A stretch of DNA of 64,000 nucleotides from Whitmania pigra (Eukaryota; Annelida; Clitellata; Hirudinida; Haemopidae): the NCBI GenBank assembly GCA_021613335.1, contig JAJTWR010000437.1, positions 248,001 through 312,000 of the forward strand, read 5' to 3'. The notes under the pieces were generated by a model. That model was not told the origin of the DNA, did no database searches, and saw only the letters and a program-made list of their open reading frames with translations. Position numbers and translations under genes: made by a program. The stretch's first letter is position 1; every line of letters begins with the position of its first letter. Shown in pieces: positions 34,601 through 44,749 of the stretch.

Positions 34601-37450
34601 TTGGTCAAAGTGATTTTTGAAATACTTCTACAAATGAACCCGATTTCAAGATGGAATCACACGCACAAATCTGATTTTGATTTCAAATCGTTCTTTGTCT
34701 TGTGACCTTGATTTCAAATCACTCCGAACATGATTTTACCCATCACTGCTGTCGACACACAGGTTTGTGGTCACTGTGTTGTCAACAATGTCATGGCTAT
34801 CCATGCTGGTTTCGGCATGTGTTGACGAAGTCTACCAATGGATGAAATCGAGTCACCTGCAACTCAATTTAAACGAATCTGAAGTAATTTGGTTTAACCC
34901 GCCGTTGAAGTCACCAGTGCCCATCCATGCTGCGACAGATCTAAGCTATTGCAGCTCATCATCCGTCGTTTACAACTAGAACACTCGTCATCTCTTTGGT
35001 TCTTTCCAAGCTCGATTACTGCAAATCAGTTCTGGTCCGGCTATCCAAAACTCCAGCTCATCGCCTGCAATCCATCATCAATGCAGCTGCCAGAAAGCAC
35101 AAATATGACCACATCACCCCCAACATCAATGAACTCCATTGGCTGGAGATCGAATGCAGGACTGAGTTCAAAGTGGCTCTTCTAGTTTTCAAATGCCTCA
35201 AAGAGACGGATCCCCCATATCTTGCATCGAAAGTGATTTGCCTAGTTGAAAACAACTTAGATCCTCTTCTCCACGCCTCTTCGTTCCGGTCAGGCGACTC
35301 AAGGTGATGGGGACAGGACATTTGTGGTCTCTGGCCAAAGGAACATCCTCAGTAACCATTGAAGACTTTAAGAAGACCCTCAAAACAATTTGTTTGGTGG
35401 CCTTGAGGTCCTACGATTCGGACTTACACCACCATAAAAAAATGAAACATTCGGCATACAAATAGTAATCAAAATTATAAACCTTAATTTTTCTGGCCTC
35501 CTCCCATGTCACTCCCTCCAGGACACTAGACTGGGGACCAGATGTTATTGTATCATCATAATACTCTTTCCGTATCTGAAACATTCAAATTATTTTGATC
35601 AAATCTGCTATTTATAGTGAATTAATGACACTCCACCTCCTTGACTTTCTGTTTTAATTCCTTTGGATTGCTACCTTGGGGTGCAAACCTGTTTGTATTC
35701 ATGATTCTAACTGAGGAAGATCGTGGTTTGTTGAAGAATCCAGTCTCCACAACCCACTGCAATATTAAGGCATGTTCAAGCCCAACCAATTAGGCATTGT
35801 TTACATGAAATGCTTAACTCACTCTTGCCGAGCAATGTTTGCTGCTTGCTGATCCAGCAGATTCAATGCGCTGAAAATTGGTTGGAGTCATGGTACGGTC
35901 CAATGCAGATCTCCTGCAATTTACAACAAATGGGCATTTCATCTGGAGATAACAAGTGTATATGCTGTCACTGTGAACTAACCTGCCATCACTGATCATA
36001 GACAATGGTGTAGGTGCGATCTCAGTTGTGCTATGCGATCTGACAGCTCTCTTTGAAGCTGAATCATCAGTGACATAACCTGTGGAATATCCCTGCAGTA
36101 AATAACATAAAATAAATCATGAATTATATGCAAAGTAAATATAACAATTGACCGTGCAAACTAACTGCATTGTCAAGAAGTCTAACAAGAGCCTGAAAAT
36201 GAACATCTGCAACTCTCCAATCATTCCTCATCTGATCTCCTGTGGGAGGCTGTTTGAGGCTCCTGCTCACATTCTCTTGTGCTTCTGCACTTGCTATGTG
36301 CAAATTCTCAAGTCCAAATGGCAACAAATTTAACTGAAAATACATCAAATCATAATGAAGCTCAAGTTGAAATGTGGATCTTGATTACAACAAACCTGGG
36401 TTTCCATGGCATCCATTATGCAACTGGTGATGAAGAACAGCTCTTCAACTGACTCACCACCAACAAGCACACCATAGTTCCTCACAAACAAGACCTAACA
36501 ATGATTCCATTTGTAATAACATTGGCTATTCTATACTCCTTCACACAAACCTTGCTCTCCTTAGTAAAGGATTCTGCTATAACTTTGCTTTCTGCATGAT
36601 CCAAGTCTTCACTTCCCAATTCCAGATATCCAACCTTGCCAACCAACATTGCTTCTTGGCAAAGTGGCAATAAGCCACATTTCAAAACAGACATCTATTA
36701 ACAGTAAAAAAAAATAATAAAATATAAACAGTAACAATAAAAAAATCACCGTTTCAATGAGAATTAAAAGCAACCTACAGAAACTGTTGGGGGTGAAGAT
36801 ATAAACAGGAGAACATTAAGGTCTTCTCTGGAAGAAAGAACAGAAGAGTGAAAGAGAGCATCACTCAGATCGACTCCTAGTTCGGTAACACCCGAATCAA
36901 TAACATTGCCCTGGAAATCCAACTTAATCAAGCTACCAGCTGTCACCTCTTTACATTCCAATGTTGAAGGCATACACAGAAACTGATTGATGGACTTATC
37001 AATTCGAGCCTTCAAGTTTCATTATTCATTCACTTGAATTACAAATTCAGAGTGAAAATAATTAATATTCTTACACTGGCAAAGACATGGGCATCAGTCG
37101 ACCATCCAAAACAATCCACCAATCTAGCACATGTGGCTAATTTACACCTCAGAATCTTTTCACCTTTCCTGTAATTCAAAGTATCTGCTCCTCTGATATC
37201 TGCTATTGGCTGCATACCTCTCCAAAAACCTAGAAAAATCAAACAACTATTTCCAACTAATGCATGCAAAGTATTATAAAAGCCTATAAAACCTTTTTTG
37301 ATAGGTGAACCATTTTGGAAATCTATAATTAATTATGACATAATTAAGTCAAAAATTACTACAATGTGAAAATCAAACATTCGCTTTATTGAAGCTTAGC
37401 AATAACCCACTTTCATGAATAGTAGATTGCAACTCTCCATTTAGAGCCAT
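31672..37450 (-). CDS. ADD: Adducin (spectrin-actin capping protein)
   Basis: Adducin caps actin barbed ends and recruits spectrin at the membrane. The ATG at 37448-37450 follows a TTTTCAG acceptor, so a 5' UTR exon lies upstream. The head is the catalytically dead class II aldolase fold: [20 protein letters not shown] with KILRCKLA and LVDCFGWS (about 37080-37230), [20 protein letters not shown] with [14 protein letters not shown] (about 36790-36960), [20 protein letters not shown] (about 36590-36680) and [20 protein letters not shown] (about 36400-36490). The neck/tail exon carries [20 protein letters not shown] and [20 protein letters not shown] (about 35483-35700). The last exon (31672-31890) has [20 protein letters not shown]. 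No Lys-rich MARCKS-like C-terminus is seen. The residues SSNK precede a good donor (AAG|GTCAGT) that this frame reads through, so a longer isoform is possible. Confidence 0.88.
33085..33160. repeat. MITE-like motif with CCCCGAAAATAAG and inverted partner
   Basis: In the adducin intron, CGTGTTTCCCCGAAAATAAG is followed about 50 bp later by the inverse-like AGGGCTTATTTTCAGTG. I recall a similar short dispersed motif from several animal genomes, but I cannot assign it to a named superfamily here. Confidence 0.4.
33900..34748 (+). mobile_element. hAT transposon remnant (transposase C-terminal half and right end)
   Basis: The plus strand contains [20 protein letters not shown] with LKWVPPESQ (about 33955-34080). 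After breaks it gives [20 protein letters not shown] and [12 protein letters not shown] (about 34460-34555), which is the hAT C-terminal dimerisation motif. The right end is GATTTTACCCATCACTG, ending at 34748, preceded by ATTTCAAATC subterminal repeats. The same terminus occurs at 26038. The left end was not found. Confidence 0.7.
34749..35440 (+). mobile_element. LINE reverse-transcriptase fragment (CR1/L2/Jockey-like)
   Basis: Starting right at the hAT end, the plus strand reads VDTQVCGHC (remnant of the YADDT active-site motif), then [80 protein letters not shown] and PPYLASK. This is the usual order of the RT thumb and connection. Frame changes between pieces show decay. It lies sense to plus, antisense to the host adducin gene. 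Confidence 0.8.
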
Positions 37451-38644
37451 TCTGAAAATTTAGATGTAAAAAGTAATGTATCGAAATTAAAAATGAAAGT
37501 ACATTTTATAAATGATACGAAACAATTACTTGAATTATTAATTTGAAAATGAACAAGCCAGACGTCGGTTGTATTTTATTATATATAGTACTTGATCGCT
37601 TCCAAAACTAATTCCCATTAAACAATATTTAAGTGCAACGGCATGCAAAGCTTACAAAAGCACATCTCGATATACAAGTTACAATGCTATGGATTTCAGC
37701 TATCTAGCAGAACGCAAAACGCTAACTTCAATCAATACTATTTAGCCGCTAAAAGATATATTTGCCTTCTTTTTTCACACTATAATATATATATGTGTAT
37801 ACTCCAAACCCACCTTTCCGAAAAAATCCCTCGACGGCTAGTTGCCACAATTACAAGATGTCAGGATAACAAATATCCAGAGCCGGTTTAGTCAGATAAA
37901 TCAATTTTTATTCATTATAATTAAAATTATTATTATGAACAAAATTATTAAATATAACAAATAATAAATTGTTCCAAACTATTTTTACGTTTTTTTTTTA
38001 ATGATTGAGATAGTGTAAAATCTCCAAATTTTATCTAAACAGCAGTAAAATAACGACAATTTTGTTTCATCTTTTGTTATGTTGATGCATGAGGTCACTT
38101 TTTCAGAGGGCTCAACTTCCATCTGAGGACCATGATTTTCTATCGTAAATCAAAATCTTTGACACATACTCCCGCGGTCTCCCTGTTTATCCTGTTAATT
38201 GATTCTAAATACTCCCTTGAACAATCTTTAGCTTCTGTTTCGCCTCCACTTCGGAATGCTTAATGCCATCATTAAATGCTAAAGTATTTAAGATCCATGA
38301 TTAAAACTGTGATTTGTTGGCAGCACGGGGTTCAAGCCCCGCTGCGGGTGCACCGTCCTAATCATCTAGATAGGCAACGGACGTTAATAAAACTTTACTT
38401 TTTTTACTGGGATTTGTTATATTTTATGTTAATTAAATTGATATAATAATTTATTGTTTTAGTATTTGTAAAAATTTGTTAATAAAATAATTAAAAGTGG
38501 TAAATTATTAATTTATTTGTAGTCTTTGGTTCTAAAGAGGGTTTATGCGATTATGTAAATCAGTCATACCTAATTGCCGACCATATTGGTAAACAATTTT
38601 TTTTCGAAATATTTGTTATACGAAATTTCCTATTTCCAGGAGTA
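37451..38644. promoter_or_regulatory. Head-to-head spacer between adducin and LENG8
   Basis: About 1.2 kb separates the two divergent start codons, so it should hold both promoters and the adducin 5' UTR exon. It also contains a tRNA-like fragment at 38310-38400: GGGGTTCAAGCCCCGC (a B-box-like arm) followed by GGCAACGGACGTTAATAAAA. That is probably a SINE remnant of a family different from the other three copies. I see no clear core promoter motif. Confidence 0.5.
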
Positions 38645-41600
38645 ATGGAAATGTCTTCCGTTCGAGAGGCATCGAAGGAAAACGTAAATCTGTGAGCATA
38701 AATTAACTTTTTGAATTTTTTAAAAATATGTTTCGAGTTAGCTTTATTAAATAGTGAGCAGAATTTTATTTTAGTAGATTGTACAAACCTTTGTATTATT
38801 TTGATGTTAATGTTTTTTCTCTTCAGAGGTGAGTCATTTGAAAACCCTTGGACAAAAGCAAATGAGGCTCTTGAGAAATTGAATATAACACTTCCAAAGT
38901 CATCATCCAACAAGACTACTCCTCAGTTTTACTACAGCAATAATTCTGTGTCGCAGGCTCAGTACTACAATCAATACTATAATTATTGCAACATGTACAG
39001 CTATTGCAACATGTATCCAAACAATTATTACCAGTATCCTTACAACCAGCAATCTCCAAACTTTACTTTTCCCCCTCCACCACCTCCACCTCCTCAAGAT
39101 TTTAAGAACACAAACCTGAGCAATCAAGTCAACTTAGATCCAAAACCTTTGCCTATTGAAAAATCTTCAGATACACAGAGTGATGCTGCCTTTAGACCTG
39201 TCCATTTCCAAACACCTTCTCTTCACATGCCACAGCACAACTCTTCAAATGCAACCACAAGCTTAATGGACTGTGCATCTTTGGGATCTAACATGCCATC
39301 AACCTCATCACATTTAAACTCTCAGACATCTCAAAATAAATTAATTAAGTTCTCCTTTAAGTCACAGCAGAAGTTTCCAAAGAAAAACCTGTTTCATGGG
39401 GATGAAGAGATGCCAGTCAATCAAAAAGCTGAATCTTTGCAAACAAATTTTTCTCAAAACAGTGAAGATTCATGCATGAGTTTGTGTAGTGACACAGTGA
39501 GACAAAGTTTTGCAAGTAGCTCCAGTATAGAAGAGGGTCAGAGGGAATGTAATGATAAATTCCAATCCAATAGTCCGTCTAAGGATGTGAAAATCAAAGA
39601 ATGGCCTCCATCACTGAAAAATTATGTCCAAAAATGCTTTGCAAGTGTTGATGAAAAAGACAGAGATAAAATGGAAGCAAAGTTAAAACAAGTCCTGTTG
39701 GATGCTATGAAAAACTACACTGCATTTTCACATCCATGGGAGGACGAGCCACTGCTGACCTTATCCCCCAAGCAAAGGGATGCAATGCCAAATAAAATAT
39801 CATGTTCTAATTTTTTACAGGCTTCAAACAGGTTAGGTACTTTGCAGACACCACGGAAAGCAAGGAAATCCAGGTGGGAGTCTCCAGGTTTCCAAAGAAT
39901 CCCTTCATCATGTTCAAACTCTTCTGATAGCAGTTCCAGTTCTCCCAGCCCCCCCAAAAAACGATTGAAGAAGTAAGTGTAGCTTTGATGAAAATGTTCT
40001 AGTTTAGAATATAATGTAATTTGGTATAATTCAAGGTCTCCAAAATCAATTGATAAGAATGACAATGGAAAGAGTATGGGGCGAGGTATGACCAAAAATC
40101 TGAAGAAAAAAGTAAAGCAGCTGAGGTAGTTTTTTTTTAATTTGATAGGCCTTAATTAGGATTATTTAGCTAATTTTCAGTAAATACGTTATTGGTTTTC
40201 TCAGTAAAGAGAAGTTTCAGTTTGATCGTGATGAGAAGAAATTGGAGTCCCGTGCTGCTAGATTTGGAGAATTAGTGAAGGAAAGAAGAGAGGAACCATT
40301 ACAGTTAAATTCTACTATTCCTGTGAGTATAGCTTTTTGTATTTGTAATAGCAAATTTCATTAACCAATTTATTTATATGTTTTAGGATTCAATGGTGGA
40401 CATGGAAGATGCAGATTGGAGTTCCCTGCACATCATTGGAACCTGCCAAAACTTAGAAAAGAACTACTTGAGACTGACCTCTGTAAGTGTCTAGTGTAGC
40501 AGAGCAACATAAATTTATCCAGGATCTGTGGAAATGAAGCTCCATAATTAATTAAACTTTATTTTACTGGTGTCTCAATGATTTAATAATTAATTTCTCA
40601 GTAGTTCTGTCACTCACTGCCTAGTATAAACATTGCTATCATCCTGCAATTGCTACATTCTCTTATCATTCCATGGCTCAGCTCTCATGACTCAACACAC
40701 TATTAGATATTGGTAATTCACATAATTAGTGATGATCCTGCATTAGCATATTTTAGTATTAATTGAATTGGCTACTACTGAATTTGGTCACAGTTATAGT
40801 AACAATGTTTAATACCAATACACAGGCACCTGAGGCTTCAGCTGTGCGACCAGTGCATGTTCTGAAAAGGTCTTTGGAAATGATAAAAAGTAAGTGGGTG
40901 TCAAACCAGGACTACATGTACGTCTGCGAGCAACTTAAATCTGTACGGCAGGATCTAACTGTAAGTTATTAGTTGTTGATTTTTAACGTTTGTGAAATTC
41001 TTTAACTTAAAAAATTTCTTAGGTCCAGGGGATCAGGGATGACTTCACTGCAAAAGTGTATGAGACACATGCCAGAATTGCCATTGAAAAGGGAGATCAG
41101 GAAGAGTTCAATCAGTGTCAGACACAGCTAAAGGCACTTTATAGTGAGGGCATTGAAGGGAATGTTTTAGAATTCACAGCTTATAGGATTCTTTACTACA
41201 TCTTCACAAATAGTACCCTTGGTAAGTTGTAGTAATTTTGCTGTGTAAAAGTTTTAAGTCTGACTCAGTAATCATTTTTTTTTGTTGCAGATCTCTCAAC
41301 AGTCATTGCTTCCCTAGACACTATGCAGAAAAAAGACAAAGCAATAATGCATGCCCTTCAGTTAAGATCTGCATGGTCCCTCTCAAATTATGTTAAATTT
41401 TTCAAGTTGTACCTCAGCTCACCGAACATGTCAGGTTACATTATAGAGTGGTTTGTTGAGCGTGAAAGAAAATATGCATTGAAAGCAATTCTCAAGTCGT
41501 AAGTGACATTGCATTAATCCTGTCTTTCTTTAATTTTACTTTTCCTTCTTGTTATTCATAATTATTAGCTTTCAAAACAACATTCAAAATTTTTTTTATT

Positions 41601-41763
41601 CAGATATCGCCCATCTATCGCAATCAGCATGCTCTCCAGTTTCCTAGCTTTTGAAAATGAAGAGAAATGTCTAGAATTTTTGGATAAGATGTCTGTGATT
41701 GTTTCAGCAGACAAAACAAACATTGACTATAAGCTGAATTTAAGCATTATACAAGTATTGTAA
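38645..41763 (+). CDS. LENG8: LENG8-like SAC3/GANP family protein
   Basis: LENG8 is a nuclear SAC3-type protein related to the mRNA-export and mRNA-retention machinery. Nine exons join in frame to 732 codons: 38645-38691, 38827-39972, 40036-40125, 40205-40322, 40387-40492, 40826-40960, 41033-41221, 41291-41498 and 41604-41763. The N-terminus has [16 protein letters not shown], a Tyr/Asn-rich stretch and a run of eight prolines. The middle is Ser-rich and low-complexity, with [13 protein letters not shown], the family's basic-helical block. The C-terminal half is strongly conserved: [75 protein letters not shown] and [15 protein letters not shown]. It is complete, with the stop at 41761-41763. 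The gene is divergent from adducin. Confidence 0.93.
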
Positions 41764-42447
41764 TTCTGTAATTAAATATAACAGGATAATGACAATTGGG
41801 CTTATGGAAAGGTAGTCATAATTATTTCTTTGTTTTGTTATTTGCTTAGTGTTTTATTTTCTTAATAAAAAATTTAAATATTCTATTCGTGATGGTTTTC
41901 ATGTTCATTTTGTAGACTGGTGGAGATTCGCGACGCTTAAGGGCTGCGCCGCCGAAGCAATGTTTTTGATGGGTTGGGGTGTATAGCAGAGGGGAGAGAA
42001 GGAAGGGGGAGAGTTCCCTGACTTTAGAATATAAGCAAAAATGTCATCTCACGTAGGGAAGTTTGCGTGCCCAGAGACAGTAAAAAGGTCATTTCAAATA
42101 TTGCGAGAGTTTGCCTTCCTTGGAAAAAGCTATAATGACGTCTCTAGTGCATGGGAATCTTGAAACTCATGAATTCGATTTGTCTCAGTTGGGCTATGGT
42201 CTGAATCCTACGGTTAATGGCGCTTGGTTTTGGGATGAATTTCAAAGAAATTTAAGAAAATATGGATTGTGGTTTTAGACCAATTTGTAAATTATTTCGT
42301 TATTCGGAAATATAAGTTTTACCAGTTAATAAATTATTAATAAAATAATAGGGAACAGAATCAGCGATAATCAGAAAACGTGTTCGAATTTGTTTGGCTT
42401 GTTCTATAAACGTAGCGATAGCGCATATCAAAAGGTGTCAGCTGAAG
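41764..42447. other. LENG8-DTD1 intergenic spacer
   Basis: A short GC-rich patch (GACGCTTAAGGGCTGCGCCG, about 41930) and a fold-back of hAT-MYM-like ends at 42072-42146 are the only visible structures. The DTD1 promoter should lie here. Confidence 0.5.
42072..42146. mobile_element. Short fold-back of hAT-MYM-like ends
   Basis: CAGAGACAGTAAAAAGGTCA on the left faces CTAGAGACGTCATTATAG (minus strand) on the right, with a CCTTGGAAAAAGCT block. The right end matches the 20804-20831 motif at 25 of 28 positions. It is a MITE-sized relic. Confidence 0.45.
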
Positions 42448-43801
42448 ATGAGGGCTATAATACAGAGAGTAACGGGAGCACGGGTTTTAGGTATGCGCAA
42501 ACAGACCTAATGAATACTGCATGAATATATGTAAATATGCTTTATATTTACGAGAAATGTAAAAGCATTCGATGCACATCTGCCACATTGGAACACTTTC
42601 TTAATATATGAAAGCTAATTGTTTGGAAATGTTAAGATTACTGTTGCAGCCCTGCTTGTATTACTTGTTTTTTTTTTACAATCAACACTGTCTTACATTT
42701 TGATTTGGTATTTTTTTGACACTGACATCACCTATGACTTCTGTGCAATGATATCAATAAAAACAAATACTTTTGTTTGATTTAGTTAACGGTGAGCCTA
42801 TTAGCTCCATTGAGAAGGGCCTTTGTGTACTAGTGGGCATATCAAAAGATGACACTGTCAAAGATATGGAATACATGTTAGAGGTTCAGTGTAAATTAGT
42901 AGATGAGTATATAGTAATGTATATTATAGCATATTTATATCTTTGTTGTAGTCTAAATTTAAAGTATGTATTGGGGCACACATGTTTTGAATGATAAATT
43001 TATCAAAGTTTGAATATTCATAATATTAAATTAACATTATTCCACAGTGTCAGGAAAATTCTAAACCTCAGAGTGTTTGATAATGATGATGGAAAGCGAT
43101 GGTCTTTAAGTGTCATGGATAAAAATCTAGAAATTCTCTGTGTTAGTCAGGTATGAAATTACTAGATGTTTTATGGTAATGTACTGGGTACAGCCAATAC
43201 AAGCACATAGGATTCTAGGCTGAAAAATATAAGGCATATTCATTCTTCTGAAGATTCCCTATTTGAGCTCCAAATCTCAGCCATCCAGAGATTCTAAACT
43301 ACTAGCAGTTTTTAATTTTTTTAGATTTATTTAGTCAATGATAACTTGATTTTGAAGTTAGTTAAGATCTTACTAAAAGTTGAAAAATTAATTTACTGGT
43401 TGCAATTTTAGTGGAAGAACATTTTATTCAGAGACATTTTTATTATTTTAACCATATCTGTCATAACGAATCTGGATATTTTTCAGTTCACATTGCATTC
43501 TGTTTGCAAAGGAAACAAGCCTGATTTCCATAAATCTATGGCTGCAGAAAAATCTCAAGAATTTTATCAGCAGTTTCTTTCAGAGCTTTCCACAAAATAT
43601 AAGCCCACCATGATCAAGGGTTCATTTTCTGTGACTATATTAATTAAATTAATTAACAAATTAATTAATTTCTGTGACATGCTTTTAGATGGAAAGTTTG
43701 GGGCTTACATGTCAATAAATATTACAAATGATGGACCAGTCACTATTTCTCTTGACAGCCAAAACAAGGTTATTGGAATTACTGCTTTTCTATTCAAATG
43801 A
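42448..43801 (+). CDS. DTD1: D-aminoacyl-tRNA deacylase 1 (D-Tyr-tRNA deacylase)
   Basis: DTD1 hydrolyses D-amino acids mis-attached to tRNA. Five exons join in frame to 160 aa: 42448-42490, 42786-42876, 43048-43150, 43487-43619 and 43689-43801. The short first exon gives MRAIIQRVTGARVL. Exon 2 gives VNGEPISSIEKGLCVLVGIS. Then come IVRKILNLRVFDNDDGKRWS and SVMDKNLEILCVSQFTLHSV, the latter containing the SQFTL catalytic Thr region. GNKPDFHKSM follows, and KFGAYMSINITNDGPVTISL carries the NDGPVT variant of the Gly-cisPro loop region (cross-subunit NXGPXT motif). The C-terminus is short, without the long charged tail of vertebrate DTD1. The small first exon is easy to miss; the start is chosen because it completes the MxAIIQRV N-terminus. 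Confidence 0.93.
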
Positions 43802-44510
43802 TCTTTTTGTGAATTTAATAATATGATTTTTGTATCTGAAGTTTCTAAATTATGCTCTAATTATCTTGCATTAGTGACACTTGTCTATTAAAATTATTTT
43901 AAAAATGTTTTTTGATGTGTTGTGAATGTCATCCTTTATTTTCACTTGATTAAAAAATTGAAAGCAACTGTTGAAATAATTTCCTGGATCTGAAAGGCTT
44001 AGGTAGTTCTTAGTGAAACTAATACTTAATTAGCAGTTTTATCAAATTTGTGTATACTTAAAAAAGTATTTTAAGCTATTCCAACATTATTAACTTTCAT
44101 CAAGATTGTATTAAAATTGTTAGGTCTTGCATATTTTGGAATTTTGGTTGATTTGTTACAGAGGTAGTAAATGACTTGGTTTCATAATCCAGAATTCTTT
44201 GTGCTTTGTTAAACTCTGAAGTCTGGAAAATTTATTTCAATCATGATTGGATTCTAGATAATCCAAAGAGGGGTATGCTCACAAGATAGCTAGATATTCC
44301 TTAGAGATCAGAAGACTATTCTGAGTGCTCAGGCTTTTCTGTTTCTTTCTTGTTACTCCGCCTTGGAGCTCTGACAGGGATCCTCAGAGGAGTTTCCTTG
44401 TCTTCAAACATTTTGGCCCTTTGAATCTCCTTAAGTGTTCTGCATCTGGTGATCAGCCGGATGTCCCTGTCACTTTTGTCTTTCTGAACCGGCTGCGAGA
44501 GGCACTCATT

Positions 44511-44705
44511 GGTTTTGTTATGCCAGTCACCGCTGCCCGGACTGGAGCAATTGTGAAAGCTCTCAATGGCTTCATGTCGCACACTACCTGCTTTTTACCT
44601 GCAAACTTTAACTAATCAAGGCTCTCATTGGCCTTGTTATGTAGATCACCTCCACCTCAGTTTGCCTGCAGATGTCATGCAAGCTCTCAGTGGCTTCTTC
44701 ATACC
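44511..44705. repeat. Two-copy diverged tandem repeat of about 110 bp
   Basis: Unit 1 (from 44511) reads CTCATTGGTTTTGTTATG then GTCACCGCTGC and GCTCTCAATGGCTTC. Unit 2 (from about 44619) reads CTCATTGGCCTTGTTATG then ATCACCTCCAC and GCTCTCAGTGGCTTC. On the minus strand both encode related peptides (EAIESFHNC and EATESLHDI). It sits just upstream of the LINE endonuclease relic and may be its 5' region. Confidence 0.5.
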
Positions 44706-44749
44706 ATGTACTTAATGTATATATACTTATGTACTTAATATATCTGTCA

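Noticed and set aside
38903..39127. Minus-strand frame rich in Ile and Val opposite LENG8
   Set aside because: It is the antisense of the Tyr/Asn-rich and Pro-rich part of LENG8 exon 2, where coding on the plus strand is clear.
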